Shown here: positions 27,697-37,500 of the stretch, one piece after another
Numbering within the stretch: the first letter of the stretch is position 1
Layout of the letters: each line of letters starts with the position of its first letter
Assembly: GCA_017619635.1 (NCBI GenBank)
Contig: JAFZRZ010000032.1
Location: 1 to 64,000 of the forward strand
Length of the DNA stretch: 64,000 nt
Direction: 5' to 3'
Source of the DNA: Lachnospiraceae bacterium
Lineage (GTDB): Bacteria; Bacillota; Clostridia; Lachnospirales; Lachnospiraceae
The notes under the pieces: generated by a model
Seen by the model: only the letters and a program-made list of their open reading frames with translations
Databases searched by the model: none
Told to the model about the DNA's origin: nothing
Translations under genes and position numbers: made by a program

Positions 27697-29034
27697 GTGA
27701 ATAATAAAGCTATGAAGGTTAAATCGAATAACGGCGGATTTACACTGCTTGAAGTATTAGTAGCAATGATTATACTTACTGTGGTCTGTGTACCGCTTCT
27801 ACGTTCATTTGCGACAAGTGCACAGACGAATGCCAAAGCTAAGATTCAGATGAAATCTACAACGGCTGCAGAAAATGTCATGGAGAAAATAAAGACCATG
27901 TCTCAAGAAGAACTTGAGGATATGACGACATTATATACAGCGAGTGGTTCTCTCAACGATAAGATTACATATACTATTGATGATAATGATGTATTAAAGG
28001 CTGATTTGCCTACTGGATACTATGCTACAGTGGAGCTTGATGCAAACGGTGCGAGCGGAGATGAGGCGTATCCGAATGCTAACAGCCTGAATCTTTCGGA
28101 TTTTAATCCTATCTCGGTCAGAGATTGCGCGGTCTATACCATGGCGGATGATTTTGATCATAATGCTTATAATACTATCCTTGCTAGAAATTCTGCAAGA
28201 TATGCAGCTCATCCGGCAACCACGGTTCAGTGGAATGAAGATGATTGTAAGAGCAAGCTTACCAGAACCATGACCATAATTACAGAAGATGCAGGAAGTT
28301 ATGTTGATGATGATGGTGAGACGCAAAAACTAGTAAGAGTTAAGCTTAAAATAGATTATCATGTTAGTGAATCAAATGTGGTAGCCTCTACAGACAGAGA
28401 TTATACGGCCACAGAAGCATATCTTTTTGATAACACATCTTCACATCAGAAGTTGAGTGGAATATATCTGTTCTATTATCCCAGATATACAGCAGCGTCT
28501 TCTGGAAATAAAGAAGTATTAAATGTTAAGAATAATGCAGGTGTTAGCACAGATCTTTATGTGGTTGCCATGAATGGTGGTACAGATTATTCAACAGTGG
28601 CTAAGGACACATATCTGCTGACAGGAAAAGGCCTTTCTATGGTGATTTCAGAACCTGCTTTAGATGCAGACGGAAAGGGTAAACTTACTCTTAGAACGAA
28701 TTTGTTGTCACGAAACAGTGTGACTACTTTTAGAACACCCTATAGTACTAATGATAACAACGATTATAGACTTGGTTTCTCATTGACATATAAACCAGGA
28801 ACAGATAACTATACAGCCAATCAGACAACTGATCCCAATCCGGCTGATTATGCATTGCTTAATGGTGCGATTAAAGGTCTTACAGTTTCTGATATAGATG
28901 GAAAAACGTTAAACAGTTCCCTGAGCAGGGTGAGGATATACAGAGTAAGAGTTAAAGTGTTTGAACCGGGAGCTGATCCGGAGGTTGATCTTCCGGTATC
29001 TTACATGGAAGGAACGAAACTTAATCACGGTTAA
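27697..29034 (+). CDS. Large PilV/GspI-like minor prepilin
   Basis: A 445-residue prepilin-like protein. GTG 27697 is chosen because AGGAG (27685-27689) sits seven bases upstream and the leader then ends NNGG before FTLLEVLVAMIILTVVCVPL, with Glu at +5 after Phe15. The TLLEVLVAMxIL pattern is typical of PilV/GspI. The remaining 380 residues are much longer than in usual PilV (about 150-200) and look like beta-rich Thr/Asn/Asp-rich extracellular sequence. It should be a minor subunit that primes the fibre or sits at its tip. The function of the extra part is unknown. Confidence 0.8.
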   Translation: MNNKAMKVKSNNGGFTLLEVLVAMIILTVVCVPLLRSFATSAQTNAKAKIQMKSTTAAENVMEKIKTMSQEELEDMTTLYTASGSLNDKITYTIDDNDVLKADLPTGYYATVELDANGASGDEAYPNANSLNLSDFNPISVRDCAVYTMADDFDHNAYNTILARNSARYAAHPATTVQWNEDDCKSKLTRTMTIITEDAGSYVDDDGETQKLVRVKLKIDYHVSESNVVASTDRDYTATEAYLFDNTSSHQKLSGIYLFYYPRYTAASSGNKEVLNVKNNAGVSTDLYVVAMNGGTDYSTVAKDTYLLTGKGLSMVISEPALDADGKGKLTLRTNLLSRNSVTTFRTPYSTNDNNDYRLGFSLTYKPGTDNYTANQTTDPNPADYALLNGAIKGLTVSDIDGKTLNSSLSRVRIYRVRVKVFEPGADPEVDLPVSYMEGTKLNHG

Positions 29035-29129
29035 ATTGATGTTATTATTTGATCTAAAGTGCAGATAAGGCAGAAATGTATACAACTCGGAGTTAATGTG
29101 GATCTCAAATATTTATAGAGGATGAAGCG

Positions 29130-31538
29130 GTGAGAAAAAAAAGATTACAGGCAAGAATAAAAAGAAGAATCAAGGATAATAAAGGTATTGCGTTGGTCAC
29201 AGTTATCATAGCAATAGGCTTTGTTGCTGCTTTGGTCAGCATCCTTCTTATGACCACACTGGTCAACTTTAAAATGAAAGTAGTAAATGAAGAAGGAACC
29301 GATACATTCTATTCGGCAGAGCAGGTTCTTGATGAGATTACCGTAGGACTTCAAAGAGTTGTTTCTAATGCACTAAGTACTTCGTATACAGAGATATTGG
29401 AAAACTATGGTGATAATACTCTTGATAATACCACAAAGAAACAGATGATTCAGACGAGGTATTATGAGAAAGTTTGGGAGGAATTACAGTATTCAACTTC
29501 TGATCACTCAAAGTATAAGATTGAAAAGTTAGAGAGTTTTCTTAAAGACAGTACAAAGTATCATGGATATGATTTGAATGGAGATGGTACTGAAGATACT
29601 GATGAAGGCTTCGGTGCGATATTAGTAGCTGTTACTAATGATGCTACAGGCGCGGAGATTGAGTCAGCTGATTACGGCGATATGCTTACATTCTCGGGTA
29701 CTGGTATCGTGCTAAAGAATATTAAGGTTTATTACAGGGATGTAAATGGATTTGTTTCTGTTATACAGAGTGATATCAGACTTAACTATCCGGAATTCGA
29801 TTTCGCCAAGAACTCATCTATGGCTGATATTGCAGATTACTGCTTTATAGCAGATGGTGGTTTTGAGAGAACACATAACGGTGATCTTGATATATCTGGA
29901 AATATATACGCCAACAACTTTGCGACCAAGGGAGTTAATGTAAAATTCAGTGATAATAATCTCATACTTGTAAAACATGATATTTTCATAGATGGTCAGA
30001 GTTTTAGAACTGGAACCGGATGTAATATTTGGGCTGACAATCTAAAAGCTAGATCATGTACGATGAATATTGATGGTTCGGTGAATCTTTCGAATGACCT
30101 TAATCTTTTAGGTGACCATCCCAGTGTAAAACTGAAGGGAGAGTTCAATGGATACGGTTGTTCTATAGATGATGCGGATGAGAGTTCGGCCATTCTTATA
30201 AACGGTAAAAAGGCAAAATTGGATTTTGATGATGTAACAAAGCTTAAGATCTCTGGACATGCTTTCTTGGGATTGAGTTCAGCAGGTTCATCATCATCTA
30301 CTCATGACTATACAAGTGTTGATGCATCTACTCAGTACAAGGATATATATACAGGTGAATCAGTCGCTGCAAAATCTGATCAGCTTATGTATCTTGTACC
30401 TGCTGAGGCTATAGGTGTGGATGAGAAGACAGGAAGATCGAAGTATAACGCAAATCCTCTTACTAAAGCACAGTATGAAGACATAGTTGCACAAGCGACT
30501 TATGATGATACACATGCCGATAGTGCTACATCCTTCGTGAAGGTATCAGATTCGACACCTATTTCTGTTCTTTCGGGTGGTACAATTGCTCCATATCTAA
30601 AGTATGATGCAAGTTCAAAACCTGCAGTATATGAACATAAGATAAGAGTAAATGATGCTTCAACAGGATATCTTGTCTTCTTCTATATGCAGTTTGCCGA
30701 CGAGGTAAAAGCAAATGAGTATTTTGCAATGTATTATTCAAACAATGAGAAGGCGTTGGCAAAATATACAAATACATACATAGAAGAGATTAAGTTCAAA
30801 CATCTTGTTGATTCTATTACAGCAGGTAGTACTTATGTTACTGATGCTACTGATGCTGAGAACGACGGTCTTTCTATTTGGCCTCAGTCGCAGTTGTCAG
30901 CAAGCTTAGTAATGAATCAGGACTCCTCAGAGAATCTGCAGAAGTTTAAAGCTTATACCACAAAACTGATACCAAACTTCTCGGAACTTACGGGCTGTGC
31001 GTCAAACGATATGAATGATATCGACAGTCAGGTTATATTTGAAAATGTTGCCACAGATGAAACGCATATACTTGAGTATATTGACAGAGCAAATGATGCT
31101 GGTTTGAGTGGAAGCACATTTGGAACTGTAACCGTAAATATTTCAGGCTTTGGTTCCAATAAGACCATGACATTTACTGATAGTTCTGATGGATCAATTG
31201 CGATAGTTTCAACAGCAGATGTAACAGTTAACGATTCCAATATCAACCTTGTAGTAACTACGGGTGAAGTTACTGTTACAACAACAAGTTTTAATGGTGT
31301 AATACTTTGCAATGGTAAACTTAAAATGTCAGGTACGTCAGCACAGACAATGACAAAGAGCCCTGAGTTAGTAAGAAAGTGTTTGGGCTACGGATATGAG
31401 GATGCTGGATTAACATATGCGATTGCCAGCTGCCTCGCGAATGGAGATGACTACATTTATGCTTCATATGGAAGCGGAGGTTCGAGTGATACTTCCCTCA
31501 CTGGACTTGTTACTTATGAGAACTGGAAGAAGGAATAA
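29130..31538 (+). CDS. Very large PilX/GspK-like minor prepilin lacking Glu5
   Basis: An 802-residue protein with a strongly basic leader ending at Gly19, followed by IALVTVIIAIGFVAALVSIL. Position +5 is Thr rather than Glu, which is a hallmark of the capping pseudopilin GspK and of PilX-type proteins. The rest is a long exported beta-rich region with a repeated Asp/Ser-Gly style (residues 230-330, LDISGNIYANNF and similar) that looks like a right-handed repeat or adhesin fold. Usual GspK/PilX are 150-350 residues. GTG 29130 follows AGAGGA by seven bases. A tip-cap role is inferred from the missing Glu5 and its place among minor prepilins. Confidence 0.75.
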   Translation: MRKKRLQARIKRRIKDNKGIALVTVIIAIGFVAALVSILLMTTLVNFKMKVVNEEGTDTFYSAEQVLDEITVGLQRVVSNALSTSYTEILENYGDNTLDNTTKKQMIQTRYYEKVWEELQYSTSDHSKYKIEKLESFLKDSTKYHGYDLNGDGTEDTDEGFGAILVAVTNDATGAEIESADYGDMLTFSGTGIVLKNIKVYYRDVNGFVSVIQSDIRLNYPEFDFAKNSSMADIADYCFIADGGFERTHNGDLDISGNIYANNFATKGVNVKFSDNNLILVKHDIFIDGQSFRTGTGCNIWADNLKARSCTMNIDGSVNLSNDLNLLGDHPSVKLKGEFNGYGCSIDDADESSAILINGKKAKLDFDDVTKLKISGHAFLGLSSAGSSSSTHDYTSVDASTQYKDIYTGESVAAKSDQLMYLVPAEAIGVDEKTGRSKYNANPLTKAQYEDIVAQATYDDTHADSATSFVKVSDSTPISVLSGGTIAPYLKYDASSKPAVYEHKIRVNDASTGYLVFFYMQFADEVKANEYFAMYYSNNEKALAKYTNTYIEEIKFKHLVDSITAGSTYVTDATDAENDGLSIWPQSQLSASLVMNQDSSENLQKFKAYTTKLIPNFSELTGCASNDMNDIDSQVIFENVATDETHILEYIDRANDAGLSGSTFGTVTVNISGFGSNKTMTFTDSSDGSIAIVSTADVTVNDSNINLVVTTGEVTVTTTSFNGVILCNGKLKMSGTSAQTMTKSPELVRKCLGYGYEDAGLTYAIASCLANGDDYIYASYGSGGSSDTSLTGLVTYENWKKE

Positions 31539-31541
31539 GGT

Positions 31542-32165
31542 ATGAGAAGAAAAAGAGCAATCACAGACAACAAAGGTTTCTCGCTTGTTGAGCTTATTGT
31601 GATAATTGCTATCATGGCACTCATGGTTGGTATGGGTACGTTAGCCGTATCACTGCTTACCGGCTCTGAAGCCAAACAGGCTTGCGAAAAGATAAGCGCT
31701 CAATTAAATGAGGCTAAGACTGGTTCTATGAGCAGGTATGATGAGGATATGAATATCGTATATGTTGATGATCCATCTGCTTATGATTGGGCCGACAAAG
31801 AAGGATATTATGTTGTAAAGCAGCTTTATACATTTACTAAAGATGCTACTACAAAAAAACCTGTAGTTATGTCCCTTGGATCTGAACATAGATACATATG
31901 TAATAGTAGAGTGAGCATGGTATTCACATATGATGGAGGCAATTACTCGGTTAGCCCAGTATCTGGAAATGGAGTAGGATTTACCTTTGACAGAGCAACA
32001 GGCTTGTACAAAGATGTAAGAACTGGATGCGGACTAGATGGTTCGGGCGATGTTATTTTTACTACAGTGGATGCTCAGCCTGTATCACTTGAGATGACTA
32101 GCGGTCTTAGGACATATAAGATAAACTTTATAAGTGAGACCGGAAAACATACTATAGAGAAATAA
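31542..32165 (+). CDS. GspH/FimT-like minor prepilin
   Basis: A 207-residue prepilin. Leader of 12 residues ending DNKG, then FSLVELIVIIAIMALMVGMG with Glu at +5. The helix is followed by a region with ACEKISAQLNEAKTGSMSR, a pattern common in GspH/FimT proteins, and a short beta domain. It starts three bases after the previous stop, so the two are co-translated. It is the smallest of the minor subunits in this run and probably part of the priming complex with its neighbours. Confidence 0.82.
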   Translation: MRRKRAITDNKGFSLVELIVIIAIMALMVGMGTLAVSLLTGSEAKQACEKISAQLNEAKTGSMSRYDEDMNIVYVDDPSAYDWADKEGYYVVKQLYTFTKDATTKKPVVMSLGSEHRYICNSRVSMVFTYDGGNYSVSPVSGNGVGFTFDRATGLYKDVRTGCGLDGSGDVIFTTVDAQPVSLEMTSGLRTYKINFISETGKHTIEK

Positions 32166-32204
32166 AGTTAACTTTCAAATGATTATAAAAATGGGTATGT
32201 GGAT

Positions 32205-34523
32205 ATGAAGAATAATAAAGGATTTTCATTAGTTGAATTGATTGTATCATTTGCCATCTTGGCTATTGCTGGAGTGGCTATATATGGTATGATGAGCACC
32301 AGCACAAATCATTTTAAGAAGACTGGCGGAGACGTAGGCTTACAATATGAACAGCAGGTCGTTGTCAATAAGCTTCGCGATACATTACTTGAGTCAAGTA
32401 ATGCTCTTTCTTACGATGATTCTACCAAGGTGTTGTATGTTTACAATCAGGAAGATATGGGACCTACTGCTCCTGGCGCAACAACACATATCTATAAATA
32501 TAAAGTAACGAAGATTTTTTTAAGTGGAACTGAACTCAAACAGGTTTCTAGGATATTTGATGATATCAGTGGAACAGATGGTGTCGATATTACAGCTATA
32601 TCTGATGATGATGCAAAACTTTTGGGTGAAGAAGTTAAGGATATAACATTTGATCTTGATAAGATATCGGAAGGTAAGATTGGATTTGTTATCACATTTG
32701 AATCAGAGGGAAAAGAACTTGTTTCTGAACAGGTTGTTTCGCTTAGAAACAGAGTAATAAACAGTGATGATCCCACGACGATCTATACAAGCACAGAAGA
32801 ATTTGTTAACAGTTTTATAAGTTATATCACTATATACAGAAATGGTATCCCGCTTGCAGCAGGTGCTGATACAGAGTTGGCAAAGAGCGGAGCTACAGAT
32901 TTAAGTATTCCATTTACTTATGAAGTTACAGCAAATGAATATTCAGGAAGGACATATGTAGCATCTTGGTCTCTTGATACTAACATAGCAGGAATGGCAG
33001 TTGATTCGGCAACAGGTGTTGTTACTGTTAGTCATACAGTACCGGCAGGTACGACTAATATACTGAGATGTACTAGCGTGGACGATGCTTCGAAGTCTCA
33101 GACTGTAAGACTTGTTGTTACAGACAGTGGTGTGTATCCGGAGTCTCTTATAATTCAGAATAAGGGACATATTGATTATGATGGTTACAGGAATTACAGC
33201 ATATGTCCTAAGGTTACATATACTGACCATACAACAGCAGAAGAAGCTTCTTTATGTACTTGGGTTATATCTCCGATATTACCTCAGGGCTGTACATATG
33301 ATCAGGGAACAGGAACTTTGACGGCTCTAAGTTCGTTAAATGGACAGACTGTTGTATTCAAAGCAACTCTGAAGGCTCCAAAGGCAGATGGAACGTTCCT
33401 TACTGCAACTTTTGAACTTCCGATTTCAGATGTAGGCGATTATGTACCGAATCAACAGTTATATCTGAGCGGAGTTGATTCAAAATACAACTCAAGAGGT
33501 CAGAATTCCGTGGTTATTGCCTCTTGGTTAAATTCGACATCGACTGACTTTACATATTATTGGAGGGTATCATCTTACGGAGAGAATTGGGCAACCGAGG
33601 ATTCAGATCCAGACCGCATGCGCTTCAGCAAAACTATTTCCATGAGTGGTGGAAACGGTGTTACCATGACAGATGAGGGAGATGGATTCTACTCTACTCC
33701 AAGCGGTTACAGTTATCTTTACCTGGGATCAGTGCCTTGGCTGGATTGGTCTAAACAATATCAGGTTAAAGTTGAGTGTTTTGCGGTAGATTCAAAAGGA
33801 AAGAAATATGGAGTTGGACATGAGTCTGACATTGCATCGCAGAATAACTATACAGGTCCTGTATCAATGCTTGTTACATATGAGCCTGTAAAGATAATCT
33901 TGAAACCGACGAGTGCATTTAAACAAAATTCATCTCAGACATATAAGTTTAATACCTCTCTTGATCTTAAGAGAACGACTGATGGTACAAAGGACTGGCA
34001 GGGAAATTACAATCCTGATTATAGTCATTTTAGCGGACGTACAGTCAGAACATTCGAGATTATGGCGAGAGGTGTTGACTTCGATGCAACCAAAACTGCG
34101 AATGTAACCATTAATGATGCAAACAATGCAACAAATACAAAGAACTGTAAGTTTATGTTCTACAATTCAGCTGGTGAAACAATATCGGATAAAGATATAA
34201 AGAATTATTTTACAGTAACAGACTATTGCTATACTTCTGGATATACAGTTTCTATAGCTGCATCAATGAACGATTCAGGCTTTAAGAAGTATTATACAGA
34301 CATCATCAACAAAGGAGCTCTTTCTATGACGAATCTGCCTGATACAGTGACACCGATATTCACTGCATGGGACGGTCATGGAAATGTTGTGGATACATAT
34401 TACCTGACAGGAACAGATTACTATAATGACGGTGATCTTGAGGCCGCAAAGGATCATAAGTTCAAGATTATATATGATCCATCAAAAATGAAGGATCTGT
34501 CATATACTGAGAAGAATAACTGA
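32205..34523 (+). CDS. Large PilW/GspJ-like minor prepilin with Ig-like domains
   Basis: A 772-residue prepilin. MKNNKG precedes FSLVELIVSFAILAIAGVAI, with Glu at +5; the segment FAILAIAGVAIYGMMSTSTNHF is PilW/GspJ-like. After about 190 residues the sequence enters repeated beta-sandwich-like stretches (TYVASWSLDTNIAGMAVDSA then GVVTVSHTVPAGTTN) that resemble bacterial Ig-like domains. PilW is normally about 350 residues. GTG 32199 in the same frame is possible, but neither start has a strong ribosome site; ATG 32205 gives the usual short leader. Ig-like domains on a minor pilin suggest surface exposure and binding. Confidence 0.78.
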   Translation: MKNNKGFSLVELIVSFAILAIAGVAIYGMMSTSTNHFKKTGGDVGLQYEQQVVVNKLRDTLLESSNALSYDDSTKVLYVYNQEDMGPTAPGATTHIYKYKVTKIFLSGTELKQVSRIFDDISGTDGVDITAISDDDAKLLGEEVKDITFDLDKISEGKIGFVITFESEGKELVSEQVVSLRNRVINSDDPTTIYTSTEEFVNSFISYITIYRNGIPLAAGADTELAKSGATDLSIPFTYEVTANEYSGRTYVASWSLDTNIAGMAVDSATGVVTVSHTVPAGTTNILRCTSVDDASKSQTVRLVVTDSGVYPESLIIQNKGHIDYDGYRNYSICPKVTYTDHTTAEEASLCTWVISPILPQGCTYDQGTGTLTALSSLNGQTVVFKATLKAPKADGTFLTATFELPISDVGDYVPNQQLYLSGVDSKYNSRGQNSVVIASWLNSTSTDFTYYWRVSSYGENWATEDSDPDRMRFSKTISMSGGNGVTMTDEGDGFYSTPSGYSYLYLGSVPWLDWSKQYQVKVECFAVDSKGKKYGVGHESDIASQNNYTGPVSMLVTYEPVKIILKPTSAFKQNSSQTYKFNTSLDLKRTTDGTKDWQGNYNPDYSHFSGRTVRTFEIMARGVDFDATKTANVTINDANNATNTKNCKFMFYNSAGETISDKDIKNYFTVTDYCYTSGYTVSIAASMNDSGFKKYYTDIINKGALSMTNLPDTVTPIFTAWDGHGNVVDTYYLTGTDYYNDGDLEAAKDHKFKIIYDPSKMKDLSYTEKNN

Positions 34524-34531
34524 TAAAAAGT

Positions 34532-34550
34532 CCGTGATGAGGGATCACGG
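34532..34550 (+). other. Intercistronic hairpin before the giant gene
   Basis: CCGTGAT (34532-34538), loop GAGGG, ATCACGG (34544-34550): seven perfect pairs, with no T-run. It lies between the PilW-like gene and the giant gene, so it could attenuate or protect the message. No promoter is obvious after it. Confidence 0.5.
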
Positions 34551-34592
34551 CAAGATGAATATACCTATAGTATCTAACAAAAGGAGTGCAAT

Positions 34593-37500
34593 ATGCATCG
34601 AATTAACGCGGGTAGAGGGAAAAAAATAATATCTGCTTCAATAGCTGGAGTTCTTACTGTAGCTATTGTAAGTACGGCATTGTATAAGGATTCATCTGTA
34701 GCACTAGCCAGACCTTCTTTGCCGGGTATCGAGGAGATAGTAAACGGAAATAGCAGTGGCAGACCGTTTAAGATTCTTGAGATAGTCGATCAGTATACGA
34801 ATGCGCGTATTGGATATACGGTTGCCGGTGAAGAGCCATCAAATAAAGATGCACAGGCAATATCAGATATGGCTTCATACGGCGAGCGTAAAGATTATTT
34901 TATGACGGATTATGATTCAACTGATCCTATAGATAATTCTGCATGGAATACAGCTTTTGATGAACTGAATACAAAAGCATTTGCTTATGCGGATTATGAT
35001 CAGGGCCCCGAACCTGGTGCTGTTGGTGCTTATGATGATAAAACGGATGGAATAAAAACCGGAAAGTCATATGGTACTTTTGAGACTAATTCTACTACAA
35101 CTGGACGGTATGACGATGCGGATACATCGGGAGATTATGTTCAGGTTAATGACGGAACAGCTAATACTGATGGACATAAAACTATAGATGACGTTTATCA
35201 GAAACTTCCAGGAACTGATCAGACAGGCTATTTTTACATGAATTATGCAGGTTTTCTGTATAATGGTGATACTACGCTTGCAAATAATTACAATATTCTT
35301 CAGTATGCGTTAATAGATACTGATAACAGCTGGAAGTTTCCCTTTAAGATATATGAAGAGGATGTTAACACGGATGCAGATGGAAATCTTCTAGTTGATG
35401 GAAATGGTAATCCTTACAGCATACATTATCAGTATTATGATGATGACCGCTATATTTTTAATGATCCTTTTGAGGCGATACTTGATGAAAATGATGCGGA
35501 CGATGCAAATGATGATATCTACACATTTACAACTGAGCCTGCTGATGGAAGCGTGATTTATACATCTGAAGATGACGGTAGGCTCAAATACTGCGGTTAT
35601 ATATCAACTGTATCAGGTGTTCTTTCATTAAATTATGATTCAAATAATGATGGCACAATAGATAAGACCATACCTGTTTCTGCACGCGTATATGAGTTTG
35701 ATCCTGATGTTAATGGTGATCCGCAGAAGGATACAGATGGTAATACAATACTCAAACTTGATGCTTCGGGAAATCCGATCCCTATTGAATCATTTGCAAG
35801 TATTGCTTTGAATGATCTTTCAATTAAATACTCTACTGTTAGAAAAGCGACCAACGGTGATGGAGCCGCCATTAAGAAGTATTATATTTCTTCAACTCAG
35901 CAGGGTGTAGGCGGTCTTTATGAACTTGCGACTTTGAGATTCCGTGCAGTGAACGATCCTGATGTTCTACCTGAAGAGTTTGGAATTAAGGATGAGACTG
36001 AAAAAGGTCTTTTTGCTGCAGGACCTGCAGGTGACAATACATGGTATCATGTATGGTACTATAAGTCACAGAGTAATTCTCCGTACAAGTATAATGAAAA
36101 ACCTCATGATGGAAAGTATGATTTCGTTCATGATTATACTGCGCCCGATGTAGATACATACTATTACAAGGGTGGTTATACAAACTATGAGTGGTTCAAG
36201 AAAGAAGTTCTTGATGTTGATGAAGCTGATTGTGGAAAAATATGCATTGATGTTATCACTAAGAAGCTTCACGAAGTAACCGCTGATGATATCAAAGATG
36301 CAGATCTCATCTATTTTACAGGTAATGGTGTATATGATACAGATACATCAGGTGCCGCAATAGATATGCAATACGATGCGGCTGCAGCACTTATTACAGC
36401 TGTTGACCAGGAAAATAAGGCTGTTGTTATCAACTTGAGAGCAACCAATGCCGGTACACAGTTTATACATTTTGGTGGAACAATCGCTCAAACTGCTATA
36501 TCTTTGTTATTACAGAATGATGTTGATGGTATCAGTCAGTTTGTAGGAGCTACTGATTGGAACATGAGCGACGAAAAGAAGACAGAACTTCTTGGATGGC
36601 GTTTGGCTTATTATGCTAACGCTGGTAGTACTCGTAAAGATCTTAGCCATGTTACTGGTTCTGTTTTCGTAAATGATAACGTAGATACAACTTTGGATGC
36701 TATATCTACAGATTTCACGACGGCATATTCAGATGCTAAGGTTAGCGGATTTACTCTTAATGTTTCTACTTCGACTAGTACACATGCTGACTTTACATTT
36801 GACGGATTCAAAGATGTACAGAAAGATATAGATGAAGAGAAGTTTTATCTTGAAGTGGCTGGAAAGAATGTTGGCGATTTCAATGATACTATAAGTAAGG
36901 CTACTTCTATAAGATATATTCTCAACTATGGCGACAGACGTGTGGTTGGTAAGACCGCATTGAGAGTGCTTGACCTTGAGCCGTACTATTCAAGAGACGT
37001 TGAAGGTGTCGTAGATGATTACAGTGATAATAATGAGCTTAAGAAGGTATTGTATGTAAATAATGGCAGAAGCAATGTTACCGTTGAAAATATTGCTGAT
37101 GTTAGAGATATTTTTGCTATAAACTGGTTTAAGCAGAACGTATCAGATACTACAGATAGAATTGACGTGACTGGTATTGGTACCAAGGAATTCATAGGTA
37201 GGATAGAAGATCTCAATGAGTCCTACGATATGATCTATATCGGAATGGATACTGCTTATATCAATACAGCGATATCTAAAGAGAATAATAAGTATTATAA
37301 ATCAAAGAATGTTGTATCAAATGATGGAGCAACATATGTATACAGGCATACTGGAGATAGAATATCTACAAGTAATCAGACTGGTGGTGATGGAACCTGG
37401 AACATGGGTGGAAATGATATCACACCGGATAAGTTTAGAGAACTTCAGAATTATGTTAAAGCAGGATATGCAGTTCTATTGTCTGATGAATTCTTTAAGT

